Numbered from the stretch's first letter, positions 24,216-37,760 are shown. The stretch: DNA of 64,000 nucleotides from Lepeophtheirus salmonis (GCF_016086655.4 NC_052135.2:25014363-25078362); one strand, 5' to 3'. Translations and numbers: made by a program. The notes: generated by a model not told the origin, from the sequence alone.

Positions 24216-27200
24216 TGCAACCTATATGACTTAGGTAACGAAATCTCTACTTACAATACTCTGAATATGACGACAATAAAGTTAATGGGCCTCTAATAAT
24301 GGATCACTTTGTACTTTTAAAATCCATTTTTTGATAATAATTTATCACTTTAGAATTACATACAGTCTACAAAATTTAATAATATTTTCTTCTGTTACTA
24401 TTTTATACCAAGAATTCCCAGATTCACTTTTTTTTGGAGGAAAGCATACGCTGAGAACTACATTAATTAACCATCAAACACTCTTAGGATTATTGTAGTA
24501 GTGCAGTCTATAACTCTATCATATACAATTAATCCATATTTTAGAATATTTGGATCTTTTCTCTACTCTATAAAGGATTCTAATTTTTAACATAAACAGT
24601 TGTATTCTAACATAATTCCAACTTGTTATACGACTCTGTTGAACTCAATAAATACGTTTTGATGTATTATAAGGATGACTAGTTATTGGAAAAGATCGCT
24701 AAGTAAATTTTGCTGTATCAATTTCACCCTAATTGGAATATATAGAAAGGTCACCATTAATCCCAGGGTAGCAAGGAAGGACATAGTTGCCGATTTTGGA
24801 TAATGTAAAAGTCATTGTTTTGAAACAAAATTGTAGCAGTCGATTTCATTGTTTTGCACTCTATGGTAGACGTCCTAAATAGACACACCTCTTCACAAGA
24901 ACAAACATTAACTCTATTATTTAGAGTTTGCCACATAACATTTCCTTAAAAATGACTCCTTTTGAGACCCAATTTTGTGGACAAATAAGACCAAAATCAA
25001 ACTTTTTGATGCTAACAACCAAATTTTTGATTTTTGAAGGAAACAGGAGCAATACACTAAAGGAATACTGTTCCTAGCTTGAAAAATGTTGTAGGAAATT
25101 CGAATCTTTTGGGGATATATTTCATCCATAGGAGTTGGTAGGCTCATATAATTTTTTTTTAAACTAGTTTTTGATTAAATTCTTAGTAATTTCTTAAATT
25201 TATTAAAATTAAATTATACTCTCATTTCTTTGTTTGAGTTTAATGAGCTTTAAGGGCGCCAGACGTTTTTTTCTGAACTCAACTGTACTAATATGTAAAA
25301 AATAATGGTAAAATTATTTTACATTTGTTTACTTATGCTAATAAGTAGTAAACTTTAAACTTTCAAAAAATATTTAGTATTATTATTTTATTCAATATCT
25401 TTTAAAATATTAACGTATTATTAACTGACAGAAAAAAATCATTTTGTTTCCATTAACATTAAAAAAATATAAATACTTTTTCTTACATAATATTCCAAAC
25501 AAGTTTATGTTTTTTATTTTATCTGATTGATCATAAATGTTTTATGAAATTTGTTTAAATATACATTCTCTTGGTATACTTATACATAAAGATATTTAGT
25601 CATTTTAAAATAATCAAAATTGCTTCTAATTTGTGTGTGATACATATTTTATAGGTATAACATTATTTATGTTCTTTTAATTGGCAAGATGAAGTTACAT
25701 AGATTAAGTATAATTAAATATCAAAGTAGTAAAGTTACTCCATCTGACCTAGGAATTGTATTTGAAGACAATAATGTATATTTCCTTCCCTAAGAATCTA
25801 CTCAAATCGAGTGCAATAGAATATTTTCTCCTGAACCCGTTAGTCCCGGAGCCATATTGATCCATACTTTCCTTTGATATTAGAATTGGCAGAGACCAAC
25901 AGCGATGGAACTATTGGAACCAAAGTAAGATTGCCCGCTCCACATCCCCTTTTTAAGTCTAAGTATAACAGTAAAATTGCAAGATTGTGTGATTCTGAAG
26001 TCTCAATTATATAATTTGGACTCTTAATATCAAATACATTATGGTACCGCTGCAAATGTTTATCATCATTTTTTTATTTGACTGCATGCATTTATTTTGA
26101 CTTTTTTTAGTTCCTGATTACTTTGATGTAACACTAAAAAATATCAAAATTACAATGATTGGTAAACTTATATAGCAATTTTTTTCCTAAAGCTTTAATA
26201 ATTTTCAAATTTCAATAGTTCTCAACAGGCATTTCAATTTAAAATATGTTTGGTTTGTAGGAATGAAAATGGCATGATTGATAAAATTTTGAAAATACAA
26301 AAATTACCAAGGTGGCATTTTCTTTCCGGCAAAAAAAAATATATTTATATATATTACATAACCTATTTGTTTGGAAATGTGGGCTGTTGAGGTTTGAAGA
26401 CTATAATATGCAAAGTTCTTACAAATAATTTGCATACAGACGCACGTTAGATTTTTTAACCCGTGTTTATCGAAAAAAAGCATCTGCCATTATTGTTAGA
26501 GGTTTAAAAATGTTAGCACAATAAACATAACAAAAAAGGCATTTTAGAAAAATTTGTTTAAAAATATATTTACCTGTTGATTGAATTTGTGGGACTTAAT
26601 ATCAACAACATTGAATCCTAAAATAAATATTTTGTAGTGAAGGGATTTGCTATTTCGCCATATTTTTTTAGTTTCTTCGGAATAAGTTATTAAAAATAGT
26701 TTAAAATAAAATTTTAAACTTTTCTAAAACATTACATTTATTGGATATACAATACACTAAGATGTATATTATCTCAAGTATGCTACGTAAAGAATTCAAA
26801 AACATGTTTGGGACATATATTATTTATGGAGTTTCAAATAAAAAAAAAACCTTTTTAAAGACTTCCAACTTTAAATTTAGATAATGTTACTACTCTTTTC
26901 GCAAAGTATTTTTTAGATTTTAATCTTATTTTTTTTTTTTTATTGAAAAAACTAATTAATAATAATCTCACCTGATAACTTTGAACTTCTTCTTCTGTCA
27001 GAGTTAAGCTTAAAATGTACAATTCAATTTTTGTTAATATCAATCATTGCATGAAGTTATCAAAAAATTTCGATTCATATACTGTGATGTCTCCAAGCTA
27101 CAAATATGTATTTTTTGATCAAAAGCTAATTTTTCATTTTATGAAGATCAACAATTGAGTTAACTTCAAATTACTGAATTTACCTGTTTGGAGGTTATTT

Positions 27201-28720
27201 TGAGGTGAAATAAAGAACTTTTTATGTATTTCAATGAGGTAAGTTTTTGTACCTATTTCATACTTAAAAGCGTTAGAAATATAAACTTTTTCAATAAGTT
27301 TATTTTTTTACTTAATCCTTGGCATTTGAAGTAACTTTTTTGCTTTGTTTTATATAAGGGCTTTGTAAAACATTGAAAAAATATTAAAAAATGATTAATT
27401 ATTTCAAATTGTAAAGAAAATTATTTTATATTTTACAACTGTTCATAATTATATGGATTACATTTGAAGGGTCCCATTAAAATGTTTTTATTTTATTTTT
27501 ATTCAGTAGTTTAAGTAATCTTTAAATAGATTCATTCAATATTAACGAATGTTAATATGTTGTGTTAAATTCTTTTGGCATATCTAAGTCAAGCCAACTT
27601 CGAGTAATGGAGCCAAAAAAAAAATAAGTTGTAACTATTCCCTATCATAAGAGTTCTCGCCGTAGACACTTTTTTCATCGAAAAATAAAAGGTTATAAAG
27701 CATGCAAAATTTTGGGACGTATTTGTAATATATCTTACAAATAAAAAAGAAAAACTAATCGTCAACCATCGGACACTCGAACTAGAGATAAAAATAAATT
27801 GAAACGATCTTCCTTAAATCAAGTATGTCTGCCAATGTAAAAAAACGTATCCTAGCGTCTTGTTGTCTCTCTTCTACGTGTCATAAAATGTAATTCTGTT
27901 CAAATACTTAAAAATTCTGCTTTGATACACCTATTTACTTAATCTGGATTATTTCAAATTTCATTGGTATCCTGTATCTTTAATCCGAGTCTTTGGATAT
28001 TTGATTGAAATACACCAATAAATAGATCCATGAAGTATATTTTTTTCGTAGAGTGATTTTTCTTTATGGACGTTGTACATACACCATTACTCAGTTCGAA
28101 TAATTGATTGCCCTTCTGATAGTAAATGATGCAATTATATTGTGTGAAAAGTCGATGAACACCAATTTGTGTTATTACATCATTATTCCCGTCTCGTTAA
28201 AACTTTCTATTCTTTGAATACTGTTTTCAAGCAAAAATATAGTTTTTAAAAGATTCAGATATTGTTCTCAAGAAAGAAAAAAAAAGGCAACTGAAGAATT
28301 CATTCACATATATAACAATGCAACTTACTTATATATCTATATGTTTAGTCAATATGTACAAATGTTCAAGTGACATATGGTAACTTTTAATTCTTACTAA
28401 TTATTCTTATTCCTCATTTGGAGGTATCACAAATTGTATTTAGAATAGCAATTCCTTTTCACAATTAAATAATTAAAAATATACTATTCAATTTGAAACC
28501 CCTTATTGTTGTCAATGTAAACAATAGCTCACGTTGTCAAGCGTCATTTCCTGCAATTGTAACGTTACGTGTATATATAATTATAAGTATTAATGTTAGG
28601 ATACACAAAATAAATCAAAAAGAGGCTTTATTTAAGATTTTTGGCTACTCATCTCAGAAAGTTGAATAAAAAGCATATAATCTGTCTATTAAAAGGAAGT
28701 ATTTAAAAAAATATTCGGCA
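24216..28720. other. Long gene-poor interval
   Basis: No supported gene. Repeat C copy at 25735-25775. A less A+T-rich block at 25800-26055 holds a 71-codon minus-strand frame (KRGCGAGNLTLVPIVPSLLV) with no family I recognise. A segment at 27565-27650 resembles 4235-4310 (both have TCTAAGTCAA.CCAACT followed by an A-run), suggesting another dispersed repeat. Confidence 0.35.
25735..25775 (+). repeat. Dispersed repeat C, copy 2
   Basis: TTACTCCATCTGACCTAGG followed by AATTGTATTTGAAG. Shares this order with 15085-15128, and its TCCATCTGAC motif forms the arms of the hairpin at 42913-42977. Confidence 0.6.
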
Positions 28721-28727
28721 TTTCTTC

Positions 28728-28780
28728 TATTTTTGATTTTTGTTCAAGATTTTTCTTGTGTTGACGCGGCACATATATAC
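28728..28780 (+). repeat. Dispersed repeat A, copy 2
   Basis: GATTTTTGTTCAAGATTTTT then TGTGTTGACGCGGCACATAT. This is the cleanest forward-strand copy of the family. Confidence 0.65.
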
Positions 28781-28849
28781 TATATTACAAATATTTTTGT
28801 AAAAAATAATAAACAAATAAGCAGAAATCCTACTGAAAATCTAGCAAAG

Positions 28850-28935
28850 ACTTAGGCAGTAGTTACAAAGATGCCGATCCTCAACTATACCCTGAGTTTT
28901 ACAAAGATTTACACTTATAACTCTTCAACCAATCC
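28850..28935 (+). repeat. Dispersed repeat B, diverged copy
   Basis: Contains ACAAAGATTTACACTTATAA and CTCTTCAACCAAT in the same order as the other B copies. More diverged than the rest. Confidence 0.4.
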
Positions 28936-30591
28936 TCAGTGTTACTATCTATCAATTATAAGCACACATACTTTATACTTAGAATTTCCCTACTCAAAAA
29001 TTGAATAATAATGATAACAGCTTTGGTAAATTAAAATAACAAAACACCCTTCTGATTGCCAAATTTAAAATTTCCAGTTCTCGTCTAAGCTTATTTTTTC
29101 TACCACTACATTTTTAAATGTACAAAAAATGTGTAAAAAGAAAAAATTGCTTTTAGAGAAAAAAAGGAGTAAAATATAATTTTCATAACATTGAAACATA
29201 ACTTTTTTTCTTTTTTTTGACCAAAAATCTTTAAAAGATTTGGGAAAAATAAATCAATTTCCATTCCATTTATTTCTCCTTCCCCCTTCTTATTTCTTGA
29301 GTTAATTACAATTTTCTGTCATTTTCCTCTTTTCCTGTACCTTTTCCCCTTATTTATTTATTTATTTTAAGCATTTAAATTTCAAAAGAAAAGAACATAT
29401 CCCAACGGGTATAATCCATTTAGGATAGTGTTTATGTGAAGATTTTATATGAAGATACTTTTTTTCAACTCTATTTTACCCTCTTGCCTTAAAAAAATGG
29501 AATATCGTTGAAAACGTGTCTATAATTTTGTAAACAGTAGGATATTTTCTTTGATAACAATATATGCTTATAAATAAAAATGCTTCCCTATTGGCGAGAA
29601 AATACACATCAAAGTGAAGGCTGTATACCATCTCCTTTCGAGGACTACGGGCATCAAAAAGGATCCCACCGAATTTTCAAAACTATGTTTTCTAAAAAAA
29701 CATGATGTATCCATCAATACAAGTTTTAACATGGCTCTAAATATCTAAAGAATGAATTTTGATATGTCTGAATACATGTTTGAACAAGTCAAAATCGATG
29801 GGTACAAAAATGATTCCATCGTCCGCTGAATAAACATAAATTATTTTTGGGATGATTAAAAGTATATCACTCCAAAATGTTGTCTGGACTTAATGTTTAG
29901 ATACTAAATAAAACATATTCTTTTTGAGAAGGCTATGGGTTGAACATAAAGTAACATTTTACAACAAAACCAAAATGTTATAAAAAATGATAACATCGTC
30001 CTTCTTGAGATGATTCTCAATTTATTGAATCTTACTAAATCTTAAATCAAAAAATAAACAATCTGTCGCTTCAAATATGTATATATTTGACTCACTTGGA
30101 ACTGTAGTACTCGTGTCGCGACTAGATCTTAAAATCATGTGAAGTCTGACTCAGACTAGTAGACAAATCGACAGTTTAAAAAAATTAACACCTAATACAA
30201 ATTTTAAGAATGTTTGTTTGAGATAAGTATGTGTAGTATACATAATATTTAAAAATCAGTCTACATAATGTTGACTGATTTTGTTTGCTTACATTACGTT
30301 ATAAATGTGTTAGTTTATCAATGATGTAAATAAATATAGAGGGTAAAATATTTATACGAAAATATATTAATTTGTTGAAACGAGGAGTGAAGATCCATTC
30401 ATCCGTATATTCTGTCGAAGTTATCCATTTAAACTAGAACTACTGAGCCGCTCTTTTCAAACTCATCTCTTTTAACATTACGTAGTTTTACCATTTGAGG
30501 TTTCGTGATAAAAACTATTTTAGTCTCGAAGACAATATTATTAGTTTTTTCCTTGTGTGGTATAAGCTGTCTTGAGGCCTAGTAATTCTCC

Positions 30592-31765
30592 ATTAGAACC
30601 TGAGAGCCGGCATGTATTTTTGTGAATATTAAAAGGGTTCTTGAGTGCTCAGAGAAAGAGGAGTGTATAAATTTATTTTCAAATTTTATTTTCCTTCTAA
30701 TATGGTAGATAACAACAAGACAATTAGTGGGCTGTTGGTCCCAAGTTAGGTTAAATTCTTCCACACCAAGTCCCTGAGAGTCTAAGAACCCTTTTAATAT
30801 CCAAAGTACACCTAGGCCTTCAGATTGCACAGGTGAAGTACTTAAAATGCTATTTAAAGGCTGCCATTACCCTGATGACCAATAAAGTGTAATTAGAATA
30901 GTAGCTGTAGCCATAAAAAGCTACATGAAAATTTTCAAGAACATCCATCAATTGGTTCGGCCGTGATTGGTAATTGGTTTATCCAACGTTGCCTGGGGCA
31001 TTAAGAAATTAAAACTAATTAAAAATTCCTCTGCTTAATATAAAAAAAAAAAGTTCTACAATTTTAACAATTATTCTCATTTGTTTTTTTGTGAGTATGA
31101 GTACAGTAGCATATAGACATTATATTAGCACTCTTCTTTCACGCTATGAGGAAGGAGTTGCTTTATTCTGGGTCAGACGCCAAACTTCTAGTCTCACAGC
31201 TACTTCTCAGAGCTTCAAGGAAACCTCCGAATATCCCAAAAATACATCCTGGATCTCAGGTTGTACAGGTAAAATGCTGTGCCAAATAAACTTTAAACGT
31301 TAGCGCCGCCATGTTTCTAGACACCAAGGACCCCTTGTAATATTCTATAATAAACGGCAGCCCAAGAGTTGTGCAGTTGAACTGCTAGGCCCAAAACAAG
31401 TTAAATATTTTTGCTGCCCTTCTGGAGCATCAAAGAGCACTCAAAATATAACAAAATACTCTCACCCCGTTCAAGTAAAATACTGTGCCTTTAGGCAGTT
31501 TAAACTGCACCGCTGCCGCATTCATAAGCACCAAGAACCCCTTTTAATAAGCTATGATACCCTCTTGCCACGGGTTGTGAGGTGCTGGTCCCTGAAACAG
31601 GTTAAATTGTTACAATGCTCTCTCCCGAACATCAAAGAACCATTCTAATATCCCAAATACACCCCGGCCTTAAAATTGTAAAGTTGAAGTACTGGGATTC
31701 AAATCAGTTTAAAATGGATCGCCGCCGCATTTCTAGGCTTTAAGGAATCCTTTTCAAATGCTATA
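30592..31765 (+). repeat. Satellite-like array of about 105-bp monomers
   Basis: A tandem array with units beginning C(A/T)(C/T)CAAGGAACC-like at about 31213, 31322, 31428, 31529, 31630 and 31738. The spacing is 109, 106, 101, 101 and 108 bp. Each unit runs through a TTTAATAT..C segment, GGTTGTGCAGTTGAAGT(A/G)CTG, then (A)CAGGTTAAA and a GC-rich CGCTGCCGCATTTC end. A diverged unit lies further left at 30731-30870 (+). At 30592-30655 a unit is present in reverse orientation. The units are less A+T-rich than the surroundings and degenerate, and no protein is encoded. The open frames at 30579-30830 and 31091-31303 are by-products of the repeat. Confidence 0.75.
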
Positions 31766-31769
31766 ATTA

Positions 31770-34060
31770 TAATAGTAAAGATTGTCCTTCGGTGAATTTT
31801 TTTTTTTTTTTGACTCATTTTCTATTCACGTTAAAGATTAAAAGTTTCTACGTAGGGATAAGCGTAAGGAAATATTTTACTTCAATAAAATATTTTTTAT
31901 GTTTCCAATAGATTAAATTCAATGCAAGTGGCAACTCTAATATTGCAAACTTTCCAGCGAAAATACACAGAAAATAGATTCAAAAACAGTTTGTCGCTAG
32001 CCAATTCTTTCCAACTATGGAAATATTATTCAATAATTTAATCTTAACAATAACTGATTCGAATTCATCAATAGATTATTTGTTAAAAACCCTGTTTCTG
32101 TTCTACAAAACATCAAATAAATAAAAAATTTGTCTATCTCACATCTGTTGGATTTTTCCCCTTTCATTTACTTCTTTTGATATAAGCTGTTATCCTAAAT
32201 TTAAATAAAACACGCAGCCATTACAGCAACCACAATATCTTTTGACGAGTTATAAGTTTATATATACATTCATAGATAGAGTAAAATTTCCCAAGGGAAT
32301 TTATCCTGAACAAATATATTAATATGTATACACACATATGTATATTAAAATTCAATCAACATTGTAAAAAAGAAAGTACATAAACCCAAAATTGAAATTT
32401 ATTATTATAGAAATAACTCAACTTCCAATTATATAATTTAAAGGATAATGGAAATATATATGTGACGAGTCAACATAAAAACAGGCTGGCCTATAAAAGG
32501 ATTTATTTTTTCTTGCTTTTTTACTTAATAGGAAATTATCATATGACTTTTATAGGCCATTATGCATTCTCATAGATAGAAAATACTATGCATTTGTTTG
32601 GGTAAGGCTTTGAGGTTTTTAATGATGCCCCTCAATTTGAGCGTTTACAAGTCACGCGTTTTTTAATCAAAGTCAATCTATTGATGTGCTTAACATTACA
32701 TAACTAATATTTGTCATACGTAATAAAGTAGTTAAAACCGCAGATTCCGCCTAACAAATAAAAAAATTGTTGATATAGTTTAAGCAACATGAATTTTACG
32801 ATAGCAATTTCAGCTTACTTTTATGCTAACACGTCACATATGTAGACAACTAACAAATTACAATCTTCAACAAAAATCAAAAGAAGTAGAAATGTTTAAT
32901 TTTTTTACGAGTACATACGTCACATATACATAAGACAAAATATTTCATAGACATTTTTCAGTCAATTACAGACTTTTTATTCAACATTCACAATGATTTA
33001 TTATAACCAAGAATACAAACAGCAGCTTAGAACCTTTATTTGATTTATGAAACTGAACTTGGCTCTAATATGGTCTTTTAAATTTTATTAATTTATATTT
33101 TTTTTGATTGTGACAATTAATTATTGATACTTAATGTGAAATATGTAACTTTTGCAATACTGTCATTAGAATAGTTTGCTAATAGAAATGGACAATAATT
33201 TCTTGAAGAATAAAAAATTGTGGCCAACCTCAATTGTACGTTGTCTTGTCTATTATTTTCCATGCATAATGTCCTCATTTTAAGATATCACTATATTATT
33301 ATTTTTTAACCTTTTCCATACCTTCGCAGACTGTATGTTGATAACTAGTTATGGAATAATATTTAACGCTCCTAATGAACGAAAAAAGTGTTGCTATAAC
33401 CACTACCCTATACAAATATTGATCATATGTTCTCTTTTTAAAGCTTCATTTCTTCCTATCACTTTTTTCTAATACAAATTGTTTTTGTTTTTTTCCTCCT
33501 GCTTTATTTAAAATAAATCATTCAATTTTTTTAGTTTGTATTAAATAATTTAAATTGAGTTTATCTATTACACATATTCATATTATCAAAGAAAGCTTTC
33601 CCATTACATACATTCATATGATTATAGGGCTTTGAATACAAATTTAATTTGAATAAACAATAAATTATAATTAATGTTAATAATATATTTAAATTTTTTA
33701 CTTTGTTTAATTTTTCTATTGTTGCAAAAAGTTTCCGATAAAGAACATAAACAAAATGAATAAATTTAAGGACCTTTTGTTAGTATATCCCTTAAAAATA
33801 ATGATAAAATTTAATTTTTTGAACAGTGCCTTTGATTGTGCCCCAATCGGAACCACAATGTTAAAAATACTTGCCTATTATCTTGCTGATAATTATTTGA
33901 AAAGGTATTCCGATCTTGATTTATCGTCGATTACCAATGTTTACCTAGGTATTTATCACAAAAATATTGATGTATAAAAAATATGAACTAAACTCTACGT
34001 CGTGAGATATTTTATAACTAGCAATCTGAGCTGTGTTTTTCATTTTCCAATGTTCCTATC
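31770..34060. other. Gene-poor interval with a MITE-like inverted pair
   Basis: No supported gene except the repeat A inverted pair at 32456-32845. The frame at 33756-33977 (73 codons) has no domain I recognise. Confidence 0.35.
32456..32845. mobile_element. MITE-like element with repeat A termini
   Basis: The left end reads ATATGTGACGAGTCAACATA (32458 on). The right end, on the complementary strand from about 32842, reads CATATGTGACGTGTTAGCAT. The interior of about 390 bp is noncoding and A+T-rich. The same terminal motif occurs at 51259 and, inverted, at 51520-51550. A third motif lies at 32865-32930 just outside the right end, so nested or tandem copies are possible. Exact ends and target duplication are uncertain. 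Confidence 0.5.
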
Positions 34061-34061
34061 A

Positions 34062-34255
34062 CAATTATTTCATTTTTGAGAACAGCACATCTGAGAAGAA
34101 AGTAATAGTTCTTTATGTGCCTATGAAAGACAAAAATGAACACTGTGATTTGTTGGGGAGTTATAAGTGAAAGTTCTTGTTGGACTAAGGGTAGATCAAA
34201 AACAGAGTAATTCCTGTCAATTTCCTTGTTAGATACAGAGTAAAATATGAGTTAA
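34062..34255 (-). repeat. Dispersed repeat B, inverted copy
   Basis: On the minus strand it reads GACAGGAATTACTCTG, then CTTAGTCCAACAAG, then ACTTTCACTTATAACTCC, CAACAAATC, and the tail GTCTTTCATAGGCA. The tail is shared with the copy at 4409-4630, showing that the repeat unit is about 200 bp. Confidence 0.6.
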
Positions 34256-34259
34256 TTGT

Positions 34260-34970
34260 CTTCCTCTCATAGGTGATTGCATCTAATCTACTAAAACTCC
34301 ATGATATTTAAGCTGTTCTTCTCCCAACATTCTTCAAATAGTTAGGGTTATATGTCTATTTTTAATATGCTGAATGTGGTTAGAGTTTATGACTCTATAA
34401 TATATAGATTGCACTTTACGGGTAGTTTTTGAGTTTTTCTCCTTATGTAATAGTGCTTATGAGTTATGTACAACTAATGACTGAGCAACGAATTAACTCA
34501 TAGTTCTTTGTGACGTCATCATCCGACGTGAAAATACATCAATAAATATTTACAGTTATTTATGATAGAATCATAAATTGTCTGTGCCCTGCACTTTTTT
34601 TCATAAGTAAAGATGGGCAAAAATTATAACAGTTTCAAGATAAAGAAGGAAAAAAATTGATGCTATCATTTTTTTCCGCTTATGTAGTAGTGTTAACATC
34701 TCTTTCTGAATGATCAATCCCTAATTTTGGTGGGCTATTTTAAAATGCCTAATTAAATAATAATATGGATGATTAAATATGCTATTTTGTCTGCTGAAGG
34801 ATAAATTATCCGAATAAAATAAGCATTGTTGCATATTTGTGCTGTCAATTGTTTAAAAAATGGATATACCAGGTCGTGCGAAATGGATAAACCACTAATC
34901 AACGTGAGCAAACTTTTGCTCCTCCTTAATCTCAATTAATTCAGACATGATAAATTACTTAAAGACATTT
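34260..34970. other. Intergenic, possible repeat D
   Basis: 34612-34715 resembles 42571-42695. Both start GATGGGCAAAA and, about 80-100 bp later, have GTAGTGTTA(A/G)CATCTCT. A second dispersed family is possible. No gene. Confidence 0.35.
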
Positions 34971-34972
34971 AT

Positions 34973-35819
34973 TAAGCACACTATCAGAGATATATTTATG
35001 AATTTGACCTCCATGGCTATCAAGGATGGCCTCCAAGCGGCAACAGAAGGTAGAGCACACTCTATAAATGTATTCCCTTCTAATAAGATTCTACTTCTTC
35101 TCCACAGAGGACTTCATGTCGGTGACATTGCTGTGGCATGATCTGCAGGCCCTGGACTCTACTTGCCACCGGATACAGTAGTACAAAGGATTCAGATCGG
35201 GGCTATGGGAAAGCCAGAATTTCTTGGGATCTTGCTCGAATTCCTTAGTGATTTTGAGGACCTACGAGATTGCCTTGGTCTTCAAGATCTCCAAGTAGCC
35301 GGTCAAGGCGTCCTACGTCTTTCAGCAGGATGGGGCAACCACCCACCGTCTTGGGTATGTGGCGGAGGTCTTCAGAAGTGTGTTCAAAGCAAACCACTTG
35401 AATGTTCTGCTTGTTGAAGATAGACAGTGATCATTTTTTAATCCAAAGAGAAGATCACACGGTTGCCTTAATGCTTAAGGTCATTTTGGAGGCGTTTAGC
35501 CTACGGAAATCTTGTTGTGGTCGACTCATTAATGGTTTTTTTACGTACCTCTTGGACTTCCCCTCGGCGGCCTTGATTACTCAGTACACGGTAGAGGGAG
35601 CCCAAACTTCTTTTTGGCACATTTAGATATGGACATGGTGGGCTTCGCCTCAAATACCTTCTTGACAACTTCTGGGATCGATTTTAAGTATTTTCCCTTT
35701 TCCATGAGCCCTCTGACCCTGTATACGGTGTACCTTTCGATCTCAACTGTCTTGACAATTTCAGATGTGCTGTGGCGGACGCAAAACAATGCAGCAATCG
35801 GATTTATTTTCGCTTCCAT
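34973..35819 (-). pseudogene. Decayed mariner-like transposase, catalytic segment deleted
   Basis: Minus-strand relic related to the element at 308-1591. From the N-terminus: an open 80-codon stretch 35819-35577 beginning MEAKINPIAALF with a helix-turn-helix, then PLMSRPQQDFRR and IFS.D.K.I.TV (first catalytic region, about 35440). Next come CPILLKDVGR and GYLEILKTKAIS (about 35340-35255), then KKFWLSHSPDLNPLYY (about 35200), where the third catalytic Asp is Tyr. The end is CSTFCCRLEAILDSHGGQIHKY (about 35040). The piece between LKTKA and KKFW that should carry QQDGAP is missing, about 25 residues. Many stops and frame changes. TIRs not recognised. Confidence 0.8.
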
Positions 35820-35829
35820 TTTTGTTTAC

Positions 35830-36345
35830 AGAGATGATGATGCAATTGTAATAGTTCATTCGAAAGCTCAGAAAGTCAGCTGTTTCTTGAAATATCGGAA
35901 ATTTACCAATTACAACCACTATGCCTCGAAAAATCAATCTATAGTTGTGGTTCATCCATTCAGCACCGGTATATGATTTTAAATATAATTATAATATTTT
36001 TCCTTTAGCAATCGTTTTTTTTTTTTTTTTTAATGTAGAAGGTTCTCCTTTTTATAACACTTACACATTTCCAAAAGCATAAGGCATGTTGATTATGTTA
36101 ACAAATCTCTAAATTTATACGTACCATAAGAGTCTCTTCTGTATTTTTCTCGCACTCTTCGAAATGATATTATATTTTCATCAGTCATTGACATAAATGA
36201 ATCATGAAAATAATGTTACATGAGAAGAGGTACTATATTTTTCTAGCTGCTATCTGGATATATGTTTTTTATATTCTAGAAAAGAGAAGATATAATTTAT
36301 AAGTAAAATTTAAACACTAGTGCACGAAGACACGAAGAGTAAAAC
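35830..36345. other. Intergenic, no gene seen
   Basis: A+T-rich, with a T-run at 36017-36031. Open frames here are continuations of antisense frames over the mariner relic. Confidence 0.4.
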
Positions 36346-36350
36346 CGAGT

Positions 36351-36420
36351 ATTTGTTGCAGTGTTATAAGTCTAAGTCCTTGTTCGACTAGAAGTAGAAT
36401 TAAGGAACGACATCAACCTA
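36351..36420 (-). repeat. Dispersed repeat B, inverted copy 2
   Basis: On the minus strand: TTCCTTAATTCTACTTCTAG, then TCGAACAAGGACTTAGAC, TTATAACACTGCAACAAAT. This matches the core at 22940-22990. Confidence 0.55.
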
Positions 36421-36424
36421 TATT

Positions 36425-37755
36425 TTTGCAAGATACGGTGTTGTTTTTAAGTTTATTTCCTTAATCTTAAAGCAACTCGCAGTTAATTAAATAAAACGTT
36501 ATTACAGCTGTGCTACTCTTCCCCAAACAGTCATCAAATTATTAAGGTGACCATATTAATTTTTGTTTACTTTTTTTTACATTCCGGTGGATAATATTAT
36601 TTTTATCCATGGTCACCACAAACTTAAGTGCATTAAATAGTTACATTGGTGAATAATTGCGCACATACTTCAAAAGGTCTTTTGTTATAAAAGCTATATA
36701 TATATACAAATTACTTGTTGGTTTTTTAAATACACGATTCTACCCCAGTTTGAGGTTAATTATATATGTAAGTCAACAATAATAACACTAGAAACTTATA
36801 CTTCCTATACATTATATTCGAAAACATTTTAGATTTTTAGTTTTAGGAATAAAATAATTTCGAGATTCAATAAACATGAACGTAAAAAGTAAAGATAAAT
36901 CATAAGTCACTATGAAAAACATATACTTGTATCAGAAAAACAGTTGAATATACCTATACAGAGAATGTTGAACTACCTTCGTAAAAAAGTATTGGGAAAT
37001 AAGTAGGGGGTCTTTTTTTTATTCTAAGAGCAGCTGTGATGTTTTCTAATATGCTTTGAGGCCCTAAAGTTATACTGTAAATATCCCTTGGTCCTGAAAT
37101 ACAATTTTGCAAAATTAAGAGGTTTATTGTTATAGTTTTTATCGTGGGAAAACTATTAGCGAATCTTTAGAGATAAGACCCGTCTGTTTATGGGACTGAT
37201 TGGTAGAAACTACTACTTTAAGGTATTACTGTGTGCAATTTTCCTCAGATGACAATTTTCCTGGGAACAATCCTCTGCACAAGGAATGTATAATTTATAT
37301 AATATCAAGAAGGAATACAATTGCATAAAATTATTTGTGATGGACATGTTTAGTATTTATATATATATGAGACTGCAAGATTTCTTTGAAGCATATTTTT
37401 TCTTATTTATTTTAATGTCTAATTTCCTATATTTCTGACAAAAAGAGAGAAAAAAATTAATATATATATAAAACTATTTCCTCATAAATGAAATGTATGA
37501 ACCATATTTGTTCAGATATAGTATAAAGAGGATAAAAAGTAAAATTGAGAAAATATTTATATTATTAGAAAGTTAGATTTATATATCCTTTGATCATGAC
37601 AAGAACGTTGAGTCTTTAATCTCCTTGTAAAATTGGGGATAAATAATTGGAATAATTGTCCTGCCAGAATAATCCTCATCATAATTAGCGTCATTAAAAA
37701 AACTGTGAATAACACAGTTTAAGGATATTTATATAATATAATCCCAAAGTCTACT
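36425..37755. other. Intergenic upstream of saposin copy 1
   Basis: No gene. A+T-rich with short (TA)n runs. The homology with copy 3 upstream sequence starts only near 37768. Confidence 0.4.
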
Positions 37756-37760
37756 TTTAA

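Noticed and set aside
24917..25147. 76-codon minus-strand frame as part of a transposase
   Set aside because: No catalytic or helix-turn-helix motif could be matched in any frame.
35305..35345. Plus-strand FQQDGATTH-like peptide inside the minus-strand mariner relic, suggesting an inverted catalytic segment
   Set aside because: The minus strand of the same bases aligns colinearly with the expected block before LKTK (PILLKDVGR...GYLEILKTK), so the plus-strand match to the catalytic signature is a coincidence of antisense reading.
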